A DNA stretch of 64,000 nt from Microbacterium arborescens (lineage in GTDB: Bacteria > Actinomycetota > Actinomycetes > Actinomycetales > Microbacteriaceae): contig NZ_CP128474.1 of the NCBI RefSeq assembly GCF_030369635.1, positions 2,852,001-2,916,000 on the forward strand. Reading direction: 5' to 3'. The position numbers were made by a program, and so were the translations under genes. Under the pieces are notes generated by a model. It saw only the letters and a program-made list of their open reading frames with translations, searched no databases and was not told where the DNA came from. Shown one piece after another: positions 36,406 to 46,221 of this stretch (the first letter of the stretch is position 1; every line of letters begins with the position of its first letter).

Positions 36406-37259
36406 CAGTTTTCGTGCGAGCGACGCCCAAAAGTAACGGGAAACCGCGGCCCGACTGGTATTCGAAGGAGATCTGCATCGCGTCGGTGCTCGACTCTGCA
36501 GAGCAAGCGCGTGCCAATGGCCGAGTCGTGAGATGCACTCTGGCCGTTGATACGAGTTCTGGCCTTGCGCTTCCACCGGGCCTCGCATCATTGACTTCCC
36601 GGTTCGATGACGTGCTGGAAATCGACGGCGGATCATCGATGCGTTCATGGCGGGCCTTACTTCCGCATGTCGAGCACGCGGCTCGACGCTCCGCACTTCG
36701 TGCTGCGGCTGATGTGATCTACATTGTGGAGGACGATCACCTTCACCGGCCGGGAGCACTGACGGAGTTGCTATCGACAGAGGCCGACTACCGCTACCTG
36801 TACTGGACCGACGACGACCGAGCCTTCGGCTCGCGGCGCACGGCAGATACCACGACTCCACAATGGGTGCCGATCGAAAGCGGCGTGTCCAGCTTTGGAG
36901 TGACCGCGCGGGCGTTCATGAGGGACCGGTGGTTGCACCGTGTCTTCTCCTACGGCGGTGGCTCGTGGGACGAGCTGATCTGCCGAGCTCTCGGTGGCGG
37001 CGCCCGTCGTGTGTATGGAAGCGGCCTGAAGTACGTTGCGTGGCCACTGACCCGACGCTCCCCGTGGGGGATCCGACGGTTGCCGTGGGCGGCCTGGCAC
37101 GCGACGTTTCGTGCCATGTCGTTGATCGTCGCGAGCGCTCGCAAGCCCGCGACGATAGTGGGGAGCCAGCCGCCGCAGTCCACCCACGCCGAGCCAGGAC
37201 TGATCGCGCGCGGTTCCGATTGGTCGCAGATCGCCAACTCCGTTAGATCGACCGAGTGA
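36399..37259 (+). CDS. Glycosyltransferase-like protein (GT2/GT-A)
   Basis: 286 residues starting at GTG 36399. The segment DVIYIVEDDHLHRPGALTEL resembles the DXD metal site of GT-A enzymes, and FVRATPKSNGKPRPDWYSKE the N-terminal strand. No membrane segment. It overlaps the acetyltransferase remnant by 7 bp. The family match is weaker than for its neighbours, so another GT-A-like role is possible. Confidence 0.7.
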   Translation: MLTVFVRATPKSNGKPRPDWYSKEICIASVLDSAEQARANGRVVRCTLAVDTSSGLALPPGLASLTSRFDDVLEIDGGSSMRSWRALLPHVEHAARRSALRAAADVIYIVEDDHLHRPGALTELLSTEADYRYLYWTDDDRAFGSRRTADTTTPQWVPIESGVSSFGVTARAFMRDRWLHRVFSYGGGSWDELICRALGGGARRVYGSGLKYVAWPLTRRSPWGIRRLPWAAWHATFRAMSLIVASARKPATIVGSQPPQSTHAEPGLIARGSDWSQIANSVRSTE

Positions 37260-37441
37260 AACACACGCGCGCACGCAGGCGCCAACTTGATGGCCACCAC
37301 ACCTCTGCCACTACAACTTCGACAATCACAGAAGCGCAGCTCGTGCAGCGAGATGGGGCTCCGAAGGACCTATCTATTGGCAGGACCGCCGGCCGTATAC
37401 GTGGTCTCTCATAGCTCTACCATCCGACCGAAAGAACCCTT

Positions 37442-38458
37442 ATGCCTTCTCTCAACACCGCTGCACTCGCCCGCATCCGCGATCAGTCTTACGCGCTACT
37501 GGCGGAGCTGCTCCGACCCGGTACCCGCGCCGCTCTGGTCGATTTTCCGAACCACGAGAACGCCGGAGATCATCTGATCTCGCTCGGGCAAGACGCCTAC
37601 TTTGCCCGACTCGGCCTCAAAATTGACTACGTCGGAGACATAACGCGATACGACAAGGATGATCTGGATCATTTCGTTCCGGATGGCCCGATTCTGATCC
37701 AGGGCGGTGGGAACTTCGGCGACCGCTGGACCGAAATCCAGAAGTTCCGCGAACGCGTGATCTCTGAGAACCATGACCGGCGCATCATCCAGCTACCTCA
37801 GAGCGTCGACTTCACCACGCAGACGGGGCTCCGGCAAGCGCAGGATGTCTACCGCGCGCATCCGAACCTGACACTCCTGATCAGGGATCGGGCAGGTGCG
37901 CAGCTGACGGCTGAACTCTTCCCGCAGAACACAGTTCGGTTCTGCCCAGACCTCGCGCTGGGCGCGCCCCTCGACTCGCGTTCAGCGAAGACCGGCGAGC
38001 CCCGATTCGACGTGGTCTACCTGAAGCGAGGTGACTCGGAGTCCACTGGGTCCGCGGTCTCGTTGCCGCGCGCGCTAACCGCGCTGTCGTCCGACTGGGG
38101 CCTCGGCAGAGCCGACAAGGTGAAGTGGTGGGCGATGCATGCGCCTGGCGCGCTTTCGCGCCGCTTGCCCCTGATGCGACGTCCGCTCTATCCGCTTCAG
38201 CATCGGCTTTACACCCAGATGTCGCGGCTGAACGTCGACTCGGCTCAGAGATTAATTCTACAAGGATCCGTCGTCGTCACCGATCGTCTCCACGCGAGCG
38301 TCATGGCCATTCTCCTGGGGAGACGCGTCGTTGCAATGGACAACGCCAACGGCAAGGTCAGCGCGATCTACGGCGATTACCTTCACGACCTGGGACTGAT
38401 GACGCTGGTCGCAGACGGTCGTGAGGCGTCTGACGTTTTAAGTAGCATCCAGATCTGA
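37442..38458 (+). CDS. Polysaccharide pyruvyl transferase family protein
   Basis: 338 residues. HENAGDHLISLGQDAY, IQGGGNFGDRW and VVTDRLHASVMAILLGR are the standard motifs of the WcaK/CsaB family, which put ketal-linked pyruvate on sugars; some members act as glycosyltransferases. A 180-bp gap before it lacks a gene and may contain a separate promoter. Here it should decorate the exopolysaccharide with a negative charge. Confidence 0.92.
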   Translation: MPSLNTAALARIRDQSYALLAELLRPGTRAALVDFPNHENAGDHLISLGQDAYFARLGLKIDYVGDITRYDKDDLDHFVPDGPILIQGGGNFGDRWTEIQKFRERVISENHDRRIIQLPQSVDFTTQTGLRQAQDVYRAHPNLTLLIRDRAGAQLTAELFPQNTVRFCPDLALGAPLDSRSAKTGEPRFDVVYLKRGDSESTGSAVSLPRALTALSSDWGLGRADKVKWWAMHAPGALSRRLPLMRRPLYPLQHRLYTQMSRLNVDSAQRLILQGSVVVTDRLHASVMAILLGRRVVAMDNANGKVSAIYGDYLHDLGLMTLVADGREASDVLSSIQI

Positions 38459-38477
38459 AAGCCGCGACCTTCGGAGT

Positions 38478-38738
38478 TCAGCGGGTGCGACGCGCCTGAC
38501 GAGCACGCGAGATCCTCTCGAGACGCCGACCACGCTCACGATCTTCGCCGCACGGTTCGCCCCCCCCCTGCACGAGGATGTCGCCATAATCGGCGGCGAG
38601 ATCTCCCTGCGTACGGGGTGCCCCGTCAGGACGAACGATCTCAATGGCCACTCCCTCGTCTCGCTCGATGGCCTGGTACTCAGCGTTCAGCTGGAGCAGT
38701 CGCAGGGCATGCTCCTCCGTTACGCCGACTGCACGCAC
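38478..38738 (-). CDS. Possible small antisense-oriented protein, 86 aa
   Basis: The only plausible frame in the 313-bp gap between the pyruvyltransferase-type gene and the flippase gene. From GTG 38738 it reads VRAVGVTEEHALRLLQLNAE and continues with balanced composition, then becomes Arg-rich. No ribosome site or family is recognised. It includes an 8-C run near 38559. It may be a remnant rather than a gene. Confidence 0.3.
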   Translation of the reverse strand: MRAVGVTEEHALRLLQLNAEYQAIERDEGVAIEIVRPDGAPRTQGDLAADYGDILVQGGGEPCGEDRERGRRLERISRARQARRTR

Positions 38739-38771
38739 AGTCGGGGACTCTCCGCGCGGTAGTCTCCCACT

Positions 38772-40271
38772 GTGCCCGAGCCGAAACGACACCGCGGCAT
38801 CTCCGCCATCCTGAGCAGCTCGGCAGCGGGTCTCCTCTCGATCGCGACGGGCATCCTGCTCCTGCCGCTGATCATCTCGACAGTAGGCAGCGGCCCGTAC
38901 GGCGTGTGGCTCGTCCTGGTCGCCGTCGCGGCGTACCTGCAGCTCACCGACCTTGGTATCGGGTCGGCGCTCGTGCACTTCGGATCACGAAGCCGCGGCG
39001 GCGACAAGTTCGACGCCACGCCTGGCGGCATGCTCGGCGCCGCGCTGATGTGGAACACGGCCGTGGGCATCCTCGGCGTCACCGGGTTCGTGGTCGCCGC
39101 GGGCCTCTACGTCTCAACGCCCGACGTCGCCGCTGTCCTCGACCCGTCCACGGGCACGGCACTCGCGCTGCTCGGGGCGGTCGCCCTCAGCAGCATCCTG
39201 CTGAAGCCGTTCGACGCTGTCTTGACCGGTGCCGGCGAATTGCCGGTCGAACGCCGGAACGTCTTCGTCGGGCTCAGCGCCCGGATCATTATCACTGTGC
39301 TCGGCTGCCTCGTGTTCGAGTCCCTCCTGATTGTCGCGATCGCCGAAGTCGTGGGCATCGTCCTGCCGTCGCTGATCTCCATGGTTATCGTGCTGCGCCG
39401 CGTCGTCCGGCCGCACTGGTCTCGCGCGACGATCGCGACGCTGCGATTCATGTGGAGGTTCAGCCTCCGCTCGTTCGCGACCGCGTCGGTGAGCATGCTC
39501 ATTTTGCAGGTCGGCACCGTGCTCGTCGCGATCGTCGCGACGCCCAGCGCCGTGACCTACTTCACTGCCGCATTCCGGGTCTACACCGGGGTGCGGCAGG
39601 TCTTTTCATGGACCACTGATCCTTTCAAGTCGATGCTCGCCCGAGTGTTCGTTGGCGACCACCGGCAGGGCCGCCAAATCGTCATGATCCTCGGGTTCAT
39701 CTCCCTGCTGGTTGCCGGGACGGGGTGCGTGACCATCACTCTCCTCGCGGACGACTTCACTCGGATCTGGCTCGGTTCCGACGCGCCCACCGGAACGATC
39801 GCGCTCACCATCACGATCCTCCTTAGCGGTATCGTGCTCAACGCCATACACCTGCAGTTCGTCCCCGCCGCCGACGCGCTCGGCCGGCCGGCAGCGTTCC
39901 TCGACCTACAAGTGCTCTGGCTCGTGGTGTACGTCATGCTTGGCCTGTGGCTCGGATCACTGTGGGGCATCGTCGGCGTCGCCGCGGCGTTCGTCCTGCC
40001 GCTGCTCATCGTCGAGCCTCTCTACGTCTTGCGCGCACGTCGGGTCATCGGATTCTCGATTCTTGGATGGCTGCGCGCGAGCGTGCTTCCGGCGGTGTTC
40101 ATCGTCGCCCCGCCATCGCTCATCGGCGCGGTCGCGGCGGTACTCCTGCCGGACATCGGGCCGTTGATAGGCGCGTCACTTGTCGCGGCAGGGGTGCTCG
40201 CTGCTCTCGTACTGTCACGCCGCCGGGCCCCGGTCGCGCTCGTGCCGAGACTGCTGCGGACCGAGCTCTAG
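38772..40271 (+). CDS. Polysaccharide flippase (Wzx/MOP superfamily)
   Basis: 499 residues with about 12-14 membrane segments and almost no extra-membrane domains. The pattern (LLSIATGILLLPLIISTVGS, then GPYGVWLVLVAVAAYLQLTD) is typical of O-unit flippases. It would move the lipid-linked repeat unit across the membrane. GTG 38772 lacks a clear ribosome site. GC is higher than in the glycosyltransferase genes. It converges on the Wzy-like gene. Confidence 0.92.
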   Translation: MPEPKRHRGISAILSSSAAGLLSIATGILLLPLIISTVGSGPYGVWLVLVAVAAYLQLTDLGIGSALVHFGSRSRGGDKFDATPGGMLGAALMWNTAVGILGVTGFVVAAGLYVSTPDVAAVLDPSTGTALALLGAVALSSILLKPFDAVLTGAGELPVERRNVFVGLSARIIITVLGCLVFESLLIVAIAEVVGIVLPSLISMVIVLRRVVRPHWSRATIATLRFMWRFSLRSFATASVSMLILQVGTVLVAIVATPSAVTYFTAAFRVYTGVRQVFSWTTDPFKSMLARVFVGDHRQGRQIVMILGFISLLVAGTGCVTITLLADDFTRIWLGSDAPTGTIALTITILLSGIVLNAIHLQFVPAADALGRPAAFLDLQVLWLVVYVMLGLWLGSLWGIVGVAAAFVLPLLIVEPLYVLRARRVIGFSILGWLRASVLPAVFIVAPPSLIGAVAAVLLPDIGPLIGASLVAAGVLAALVLSRRRAPVALVPRLLRTEL

Positions 40272-41509
40272 ACCGCGCGCCTCGCGGCAGCCGTGCCGCT
40301 ACTACCGGCTGACACTTCGCTCATTGCGCCAGTCAGGCTGATTTCTTCCCTCTCGCCGGAGCGATCGCCTACGGCTATCGCTCCGTAGGCAAGGAAGAGC
40401 GCGGCTGTGACGTACCAGGCCATGAAATCGAACGACAAACCCATCCCGACGAGCCCAACCCATCCAGGCAAGTGCGCACGATTGCGCCGCGCGATCGCGA
40501 CTGTCAGGCCGATGATCGCACATAGAACCAGCGCCGCTCCGACGATGCCTCCCTGCACGAGCAAAGAGACGAACTGATTATCGACGGCGTAGAAGCCGTC
40601 GTTGAAGAAGATGCCGTTTCGATAGAGCTCTGTCACGCTGCTGTAGCCGCTTCCGAAGATGGCAGCGCCCAGGTCTCTTTCGAAGAGGAGGTTGGGGATC
40701 GCTGCGATCGAGTTGATGCGATGACCCGCGTTGCGCTCGTCGAGTTCCTGTTCGAGGACTGCGGACGTGAGGCCTTGAGCCGTGACGAGCAGGATCACGA
40801 TGGCAGCGGACAGGTAGGCGAAGGTGGCGGCAACCGGAGACGTGCGGTTGAGGTACCAAAGCGCAGCCACGATGATCGCGACGACGAGCCCGGACGAGCT
40901 ACCGGTGAGCGCGGTTCCGACGACGAGCGCTGCCGCGATGAGCAGTCTGAGAAGAGTTCGAGTGCGTCTTGCGCAAATCAGGCCGATGCCGACAATCTGC
41001 ACGAAGCTGAGCACGAGGGGGTGCGCGAGGGTGCCCTGTGCGCGGGGGCGTCCGGGGAAAAACGGGTTGTCGGGCGTAAGGACGAACGGTTGCCCCACGA
41101 GTACCCCGGTGCCCAGGAAGACCTCGGCTGCTCCGAGTGCCGTCTCGATCAGAGCGAGAAAGACGATGCTGGCCGCTATGACTGCCCGGTCGCGCGATGT
41201 TGACGAGAAGACGACCCAGTAGGCACCGAGCGCAACGACCGGGATGAGCAGGGAGAATGGGTTCGCCGTACCCGAGAACGTGGTCGCGAGGGTCGCAAGT
41301 ACGTAGAACCCGAGCAGAGCTCCGCTCAGTGGCGGCCGACGCATACTACGCCGCTGACTCACGATCCCGATCGTCAGCGAGACGATGGCGAAGATCACGG
41401 CGTAAAAGCTACCCAGCGGAAGAGCAGCCGTCGCGCTGGACGGAAGAAGCGTCAGCGCGTAGAGGGAAGCGATGACCGAGATGCACAGTGTCCGATTGCT
41501 CCCCGCCAT
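40268..41509 (-). CDS. O-antigen ligase/polymerase-like membrane protein (Wzy type)
   Basis: 413 residues with about ten to twelve membrane segments and a large outside loop (NPFFPGRPRAQGTLAHPLVL to the FGSGYSSVTELYRNG region), as in Wzy/WaaL proteins. With the flippase it completes a Wzx/Wzy-type polysaccharide assembly system. It is on the strand opposite to the rest of the cluster, and its stop overlaps the flippase stop by 4 bp in a tail-to-tail arrangement. Confidence 0.88.
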   Translation of the reverse strand: MAGSNRTLCISVIASLYALTLLPSSATAALPLGSFYAVIFAIVSLTIGIVSQRRSMRRPPLSGALLGFYVLATLATTFSGTANPFSLLIPVVALGAYWVVFSSTSRDRAVIAASIVFLALIETALGAAEVFLGTGVLVGQPFVLTPDNPFFPGRPRAQGTLAHPLVLSFVQIVGIGLICARRTRTLLRLLIAAALVVGTALTGSSSGLVVAIIVAALWYLNRTSPVAATFAYLSAAIVILLVTAQGLTSAVLEQELDERNAGHRINSIAAIPNLLFERDLGAAIFGSGYSSVTELYRNGIFFNDGFYAVDNQFVSLLVQGGIVGAALVLCAIIGLTVAIARRNRAHLPGWVGLVGMGLSFDFMAWYVTAALFLAYGAIAVGDRSGEREEISLTGAMSEVSAGSSGTAAARRAV

Positions 41510-41519
41510 GAGCGCGAGT

Positions 41520-41835
41520 CTAGGGCGCCCTGAACACTGACCGCGATTCGGATCTCCGCCGCCACCTCGTTCCTATCGTTCCTAGACCTCGTGATCGGCA
41601 AGGCGACACCACACCGCATAGCGCGACGAGTGCGACGCCTAGCAGGATGCTCGCGACGGTGTAGCTCGAGCCGAGATCTGGCCGCAACCCGACCCGGGGC
41701 CTGACGAGGCCCTCAGCGCCCGCGAAGATCTGCACCCGGCCGAGGGGCTCGATCCTGACGGACTCATCCTTGGCGTTCGCGTCGCTCGCCGATCGCAGTT
41801 GGGCGGTCCGCGAGCTTCTATACTTCCCGGAGAAC
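41520..41835 (-). pseudogene. Possible remnant of a chain-length (Wzz-like) protein
   Basis: The minus strand reads ESVRIEPLGRVQIFAGAEG, then a hydrophobic helix (YTVASILLGVALVALCGVV) and a stop at 41520. This resembles the C-terminal end of Wzz-type chain-length regulators, where a similar segment precedes the second membrane helix. There is no good start codon, and an in-frame stop lies upstream. The assignment is tentative. Confidence 0.3.
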
Positions 41836-41859
41836 GCAATTAGGGGTTAGGGGATCAAG

Positions 41860-44061
41860 GTGCCATCAGGGCATGTATTCAGTCGCGGGTGGCTGAACCG
41901 GCATCTTCCCAGTGCAACATCGAGGGGCAACCTCCGGCCGGACATTCAGGGCCTCCGAGCACTCGCGGTGACGGCTGTCATCGCGGACCACCTGGTGCAG
42001 TGGCCCAGTGGTGGTTTCGTCGGCGTGGACATCTTCTTCGTCCTCTCGGGGTTCCTCATCACGGGTATCCTGCTGCGCGAGCATGAGAGCACCGGGTCGA
42101 TCTCCTTTGTGAATTTCTACCGGCGCCGAGTGAAGCGGATCGTGCCCGCCGCGACCCTTGTGCTCGCAGCTACCGTCGCCGCTTCCGCCTTCATCTTCAA
42201 CCAGGCCCGAGCTGGTCAAACTTTCGGGGACGCAATCTGGTCGTTCTTTTTCGCCGCGAACGTCCGTTTCGCCTCCATCGGCACAGATTACTTCCAAGCC
42301 GCCGGCCCGGTCTCGCCGTTGCAACACTATTGGTCGCTGGCCGTCGAGGAGCAGTTCTACTTCGTGTGGCCTTGGCTGATGTGGGCTGTCTTGGCGATTG
42401 CAGCTACCCGCGCCGTGCGACTGCGTCGGCGGCCCCTGACCGGACTCCTCATGGCCCTAATCGTTCTCGCATCATTCTTGTGGGGCATGTGGGAGTCGGT
42501 GAACAACCCGACCGTGGCCTACTTCTCGACCTTCACGAGGGCGTGGGAGCTGGGCCTTGGGGCGGTGCTGGCGATCTGCGCGCCGTGGTGCGGGCGAATT
42601 CCTGACGCGGTCCGGCCGTTCATGGGATGGATCGGTCTCGCGATCATCGTCGCTTCTCTTTTCCTCATCCACGACGAGATGCCCTTCCCCGCGCCGTGGG
42701 CGTTGCTCCCCGTGGCGGCAACCTTGATGGTCGTTGCCGCCGGCACGGGCGGCCCGCAGCGCTCGCTCTTTCCTCTGACCAATCCCATTAGCTTCTATGT
42801 TGGCGACATCTCGTACTCGTTGTACCTCTGGCACTTCCCCGTGATCATCTTCCTTGGGGTGCTGTTCGAGGGATTCGCGTTCTATGCGCTCGCGCTACTG
42901 TCGATGATCACGCTGGCGGCCCTCTCATTCCACCTGGTGGAGCGGCCGATTCAAAGATCCCCCTGGCTGGAGCGAATATCCGCATCGTCACCGCGCCGAC
43001 GTCGGGAGAGGCGCGCCGAGAAATGGGCGAACTGGCGGCGTGAGTTCGGCCCTTCGTACAGGTGGGGCGGCCTCTCGGCTCTCGTGCTCGCCGTGACAGT
43101 CCTCGTCCCGCTTTCCTTGGCGTCCACCACAGGGACCACGACCGGTGTTGCGGAGTATGTTGCGGCGCCAGACTGGAACAGCGAACCGACGCCCTCGGCG
43201 TCTGCGACTCCGCCCGCGCCTCTCGGTCCCGAGGCCTCCGCGATCGCCGCCGAGCTGAGCGAGGCGGTGCGGCTCGCAGAATGGCCTGCCACAGAGCCGA
43301 CTTTGGATTTCGTTATCGAACGTGATCAGATTCCCGCGGGCGTTGGGCCTTGCGGGGACATCGAACTCCTTCCCGAGTCCGAATGCACATTTGGGGCTGA
43401 GTCAGCGACAAAGACCGCCGTGCTCGTGGGCGATTCCGTCGCACTCTCTTGGGTTCCCGCTCTCCTTCCTCTGCTAGCAGAGGGAGAGTGGAAGCTGGTC
43501 ATCCGAGCCATGTACGGGTGCCCATTTGTCGACGTCGTGAAGGCGGACGATGCGCAGAAGATGGAGGCCTGCCAGGAGCGAAAACGTGAAGCGATGGCAA
43601 CCATCGAGTCTCTCACACCCGAGCTTGTGCTCGTCTCGAACACCTACGAGCTACCCCTCGACGCAGAGAGCGGCGGAGAGATGTCGTCGTCCGCGTGGGG
43701 CGGAGGACTCGATCGGTTGTTGGAGCAGGTGCGCACGTCGGCTGCGCAGGTGGTTTTGCTGTCCGCGCCGCCGGCCGACGTCGATATTGTTCAGTGCTAC
43801 TCTCCGCTGTCGGATCCAGCTGACTGCACTGGCTCCGTCACTGCAGAATGGCAGAACGTGAGCCAAGTCGAACGTGAAGTTGCCAGCCGTCTCGGAGCCT
43901 CGTACGTCGATGCGTCTCCGCTCTTTTGCGTGGGAGGTCGCTGCCCGCCGGCAACATCCTCCCTACCGATCAAGCGGGATGTAGCTCATATGACGATGCC
44001 CTACGCGGAGCATTTAGCTCCTGCGTTGCGTGAGATGCTCGCGGCCGCCGGCGTCGCGTAG
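41860..44061 (+). CDS. OafA/YrhL-type acyltransferase with SGNH domain
   Basis: 733 residues. The N-terminal acyltransferase-3 membrane domain begins RPDIQGLRALAVTAVIADHL and has FVGVDIFFVLSGFLITGIL, then HYWSLAVEEQFYFVWPWLMW. About ten helices follow. The C-terminal extracellular SGNH domain has VLVGDSVALSW near residue 525. It would O-acetylate a surface polysaccharide, most likely the one made by the cluster. GTG 41860 is the first start. Confidence 0.93.
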   Translation: MPSGHVFSRGWLNRHLPSATSRGNLRPDIQGLRALAVTAVIADHLVQWPSGGFVGVDIFFVLSGFLITGILLREHESTGSISFVNFYRRRVKRIVPAATLVLAATVAASAFIFNQARAGQTFGDAIWSFFFAANVRFASIGTDYFQAAGPVSPLQHYWSLAVEEQFYFVWPWLMWAVLAIAATRAVRLRRRPLTGLLMALIVLASFLWGMWESVNNPTVAYFSTFTRAWELGLGAVLAICAPWCGRIPDAVRPFMGWIGLAIIVASLFLIHDEMPFPAPWALLPVAATLMVVAAGTGGPQRSLFPLTNPISFYVGDISYSLYLWHFPVIIFLGVLFEGFAFYALALLSMITLAALSFHLVERPIQRSPWLERISASSPRRRRERRAEKWANWRREFGPSYRWGGLSALVLAVTVLVPLSLASTTGTTTGVAEYVAAPDWNSEPTPSASATPPAPLGPEASAIAAELSEAVRLAEWPATEPTLDFVIERDQIPAGVGPCGDIELLPESECTFGAESATKTAVLVGDSVALSWVPALLPLLAEGEWKLVIRAMYGCPFVDVVKADDAQKMEACQERKREAMATIESLTPELVLVSNTYELPLDAESGGEMSSSAWGGGLDRLLEQVRTSAAQVVLLSAPPADVDIVQCYSPLSDPADCTGSVTAEWQNVSQVEREVASRLGASYVDASPLFCVGGRCPPATSSLPIKRDVAHMTMPYAEHLAPALREMLAAAGVA

Positions 44062-44251
44062 GGTTCGGCCGCCCGGATGGGCCCTGAAGGGGATGGGCTG
44101 CGGGCTCTCCCCTCACCTGATGGCCCGCTCCACCGAGCTTGGACCGCGATGAAAGGTGGGGCGCACGCGGCACCCGAGCTGTCTCGCACTATTCATCACG
44201 ACCCCCGCCCTTACGTACGGCATCCGCGTCGCCCTCCCCTAACCTGACGGC

Positions 44252-44524
44252 ATGAGCGCGAGCGAGCTACGGTTCCAGACGACCATCGGGGTCGCCATCA
44301 AAGGCGAGACGTGGAGCTGCGTCGAGATCCCCGGCTCGGCCGAGTTCTTCGGCACGGGCAAGACGGTCCGCGTCGACGCGACGATCGACGGCATCCTGCT
44401 CGAGAACGTCGGCGCCATGGTGACCGGCACCGGCGGGCACATGGTGTCGCTCAACGCGAAGGTGCGCACAGCGCTCGGCAAAGACGTCGGTGATGTCGTC
44501 GACGTCGTCATCGCTCCGCGCTAG
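44252..44524 (+). CDS. DUF1905 family protein, copy 1
   Basis: 90 residues. The pattern ATIG-like start, GETWSCVEIPGSAEFFGTGK, RVDATIDG and MVSLNAKVRTALGKDVGD matches DUF1905, a small beta-barrel domain of unknown function. It is about 80 % identical to the copy at 63046. No signal peptide. The next gene downstream is a truncated HxlR regulator on the other strand, sharing the last 4 bp. Confidence 0.88.
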   Translation: MSASELRFQTTIGVAIKGETWSCVEIPGSAEFFGTGKTVRVDATIDGILLENVGAMVTGTGGHMVSLNAKVRTALGKDVGDVVDVVIAPR

Positions 44525-44808
44525 CGGATGTCGTTGTCGGGATGCTGCGCGTCATACGCCTGTCGCGCGTCCGCGATGCCGCCGCAGTTCTCGAGCGACC
44601 AGTCGGCGAGCGCCTTCACTGGGTGAGTCAGGCTCGCGCCGGTCTCGGTGAGGTGGTAGTCGACCTGGGCCGGAACGGTCCGGATGACCAGGCCGTCGCG
44701 CTCGAGCCGGCGCACGGTGAGGGTTAGCATCCGCTGCGAGATGCCGCCGATCGCGCACTGCAGCTCGCGAAAGCGACGCCCCGCTCGCCAGCTCGACCGT
44801 GGAAGCAC
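44521..44808 (-). pseudogene. 5'-truncated HxlR-family regulator
   Basis: The remaining frame reads RRFRELQCAIGGISQRMLTL, then VRRLERDGLVIRT and VDYHLTETGASL, the second half of an HxlR winged-helix. The normal N-terminus (CPV... and the GGKW helix) is missing; it has been replaced by unrelated text upstream of 44775. The broken 5' end faces the broken 5' end of the fcl remnant. Confidence 0.7.
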
Positions 44809-44891
44809 TCGAACAGGGGCCTAGACTGGATCGACACCGTGAAGCTCGCCTCGTGGGGTCACAAGTGACCGCGAGCGACGGCCTGAGCTAA

Positions 44892-45836
44892 ACGCCAGGC
44901 GAGCTCGACCGTGACGCGACGTTCTACGTTGCGGGGCATCGCGGGCTCGTCGGTTCCGCCATCGTGCGGCGACTCGAGAAGGCCGGGTTCACCAACGTCG
45001 TCGGCGATACTTCGAAAGAACTCGACCTCAAGAACCGCGATGATGTCTTCGCGTACCTCGGCGAGATCATGCCGAAATACGTCGTGTTGACGGCAGCCGA
45101 GGTCGGCGGCATCATGGCGAACAGCACGCACCCCGTCGAGTTCCTCAGCGACAACATGCGCATCCAGACGAACGTGCTCGATGCCGCACCCGCGAATGAC
45201 GTCGAGCGTGTCGCTTTTCTCGGTTAGTCGTGCATCTACCCGAAGTTCGCCGAGCAGCCCATCCGCGAGGACTCGCTGCTGACGGGCCACCTCGAACCGA
45301 CGAACGATGCCTACGCGATCGCGAAGATCGACGGCATTCTGCACACGCAGGCGGTTCGGCGACAGTACGGGCTGCCCTGGATCTCGGCCACGCCTACGAA
45401 CCTCTACGGGCCGAATGACAACTTCTCGCCCAGGGTCGCACGTGCTGCCCGCGCTCATCCGTCGTTACGACGAGGCGGCGCGTTCGGGTGCGAGCTCGGT
45501 GACGAACTGGGGCACCGGAACCCCGCGCCGCGAGTTCCTGCACTCCGACGACTTGGCGGATGCCGTGCTCCACTTGCTTACGACGGCCCCGAGCAGGTCG
45601 CTATCGACACCGGGTCAGACGTCACCATTCGCGAAATCGCCGAGACGATCGCCGACGTCACCGGCTTCCAGGGCGAGACCGAGTGGAACACCTCGAAGCC
45701 CGATGGAACGCCGCAGAAGCTGCTCGACGTATCGAAGCTCGCCGACGCCGGGTAAACCGCTCAGATCTCGCTGCAAGAGGGCCTGGAGCGCACCGTGGCC
45801 TGGTACCACGACAACGTCGAGCGCATCCGCGAGTGA
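44892..45836 (+). pseudogene. fcl: GDP-L-fucose synthase pseudogene
   Basis: Reads ATFYVAGHRGLVGSAIVRRL and on through FLG, then an in-frame TAG where other Fcl proteins have Ser (FLGSSCIYPKFA). Frame changes occur near 45430 (after GPNDNFSP) and near 45585. A second stop, TAA, replaces the Trp of the GWT motif near 45753. The end [19 protein letters not shown] is intact. The start codon is lost. At least two nonsense and two frameshift lesions make it inactive. Fcl makes GDP-fucose, so the strain or its ancestor once had this sugar for surface glycan synthesis. Confidence 0.92.
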
Positions 45837-46120
45837 GCACGTTCCGCCACATCGTGCTGTTCCGCATCCACGATGAGGTCTCAGACCAACAAGTGACCGA
45901 AGCGATCAACGCGCTTCGGTCACTCGCCGTTCTGCCAGGTATCGAATCGTGGACGGTCGAGCTGTCGCTGGACCAGCGGAAGGGTCGCGTCATCGTCGAG
46001 GATGGCGTCTTCGGCGATCAGGCCGCGTTCGAGGCGTTCCATGCTGATCCGCAGCATAGGTCGACCGCGGAAGTGATGGCCGAGATCTCAGACTGGTGGG
46101 TCGGCGACTACCAGGCGTGA
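45833..46120 (+). CDS. Dabb (stress-responsive A/B barrel) domain protein
   Basis: 95 residues. [34 protein letters not shown] and a C-terminal HPxH-like [18 protein letters not shown] are typical of the Dabb domain, a dimeric ferredoxin-like barrel. GTG 45833 overlaps the stop of the fcl remnant (GTGA). The function is unknown; some relatives are small enzymes of polyketide or stress pathways. Confidence 0.85.
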   Translation: MSTFRHIVLFRIHDEVSDQQVTEAINALRSLAVLPGIESWTVELSLDQRKGRVIVEDGVFGDQAAFEAFHADPQHRSTAEVMAEISDWWVGDYQA

Positions 46121-46221
46121 CTTGAGCGCATGGGGAGCTGTCGTGGGGTGCCGCTACGGTGCCCACATGCGTGATCAACATCGATTCTCTGCCCTGGAGA
46201 GGGCATTGCGAGGCGGCGACG

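Noticed and set aside
38618..39619. Long plus-strand frame inside the flippase gene
   Set aside because: It is Arg/His-rich and out of frame with a clear multi-helix membrane protein.
44859..45458. Minus-strand 199-codon frame opposite the fcl remnant
   Set aside because: The plus strand matches Fcl clearly; the minus frame has no recognisable domain.
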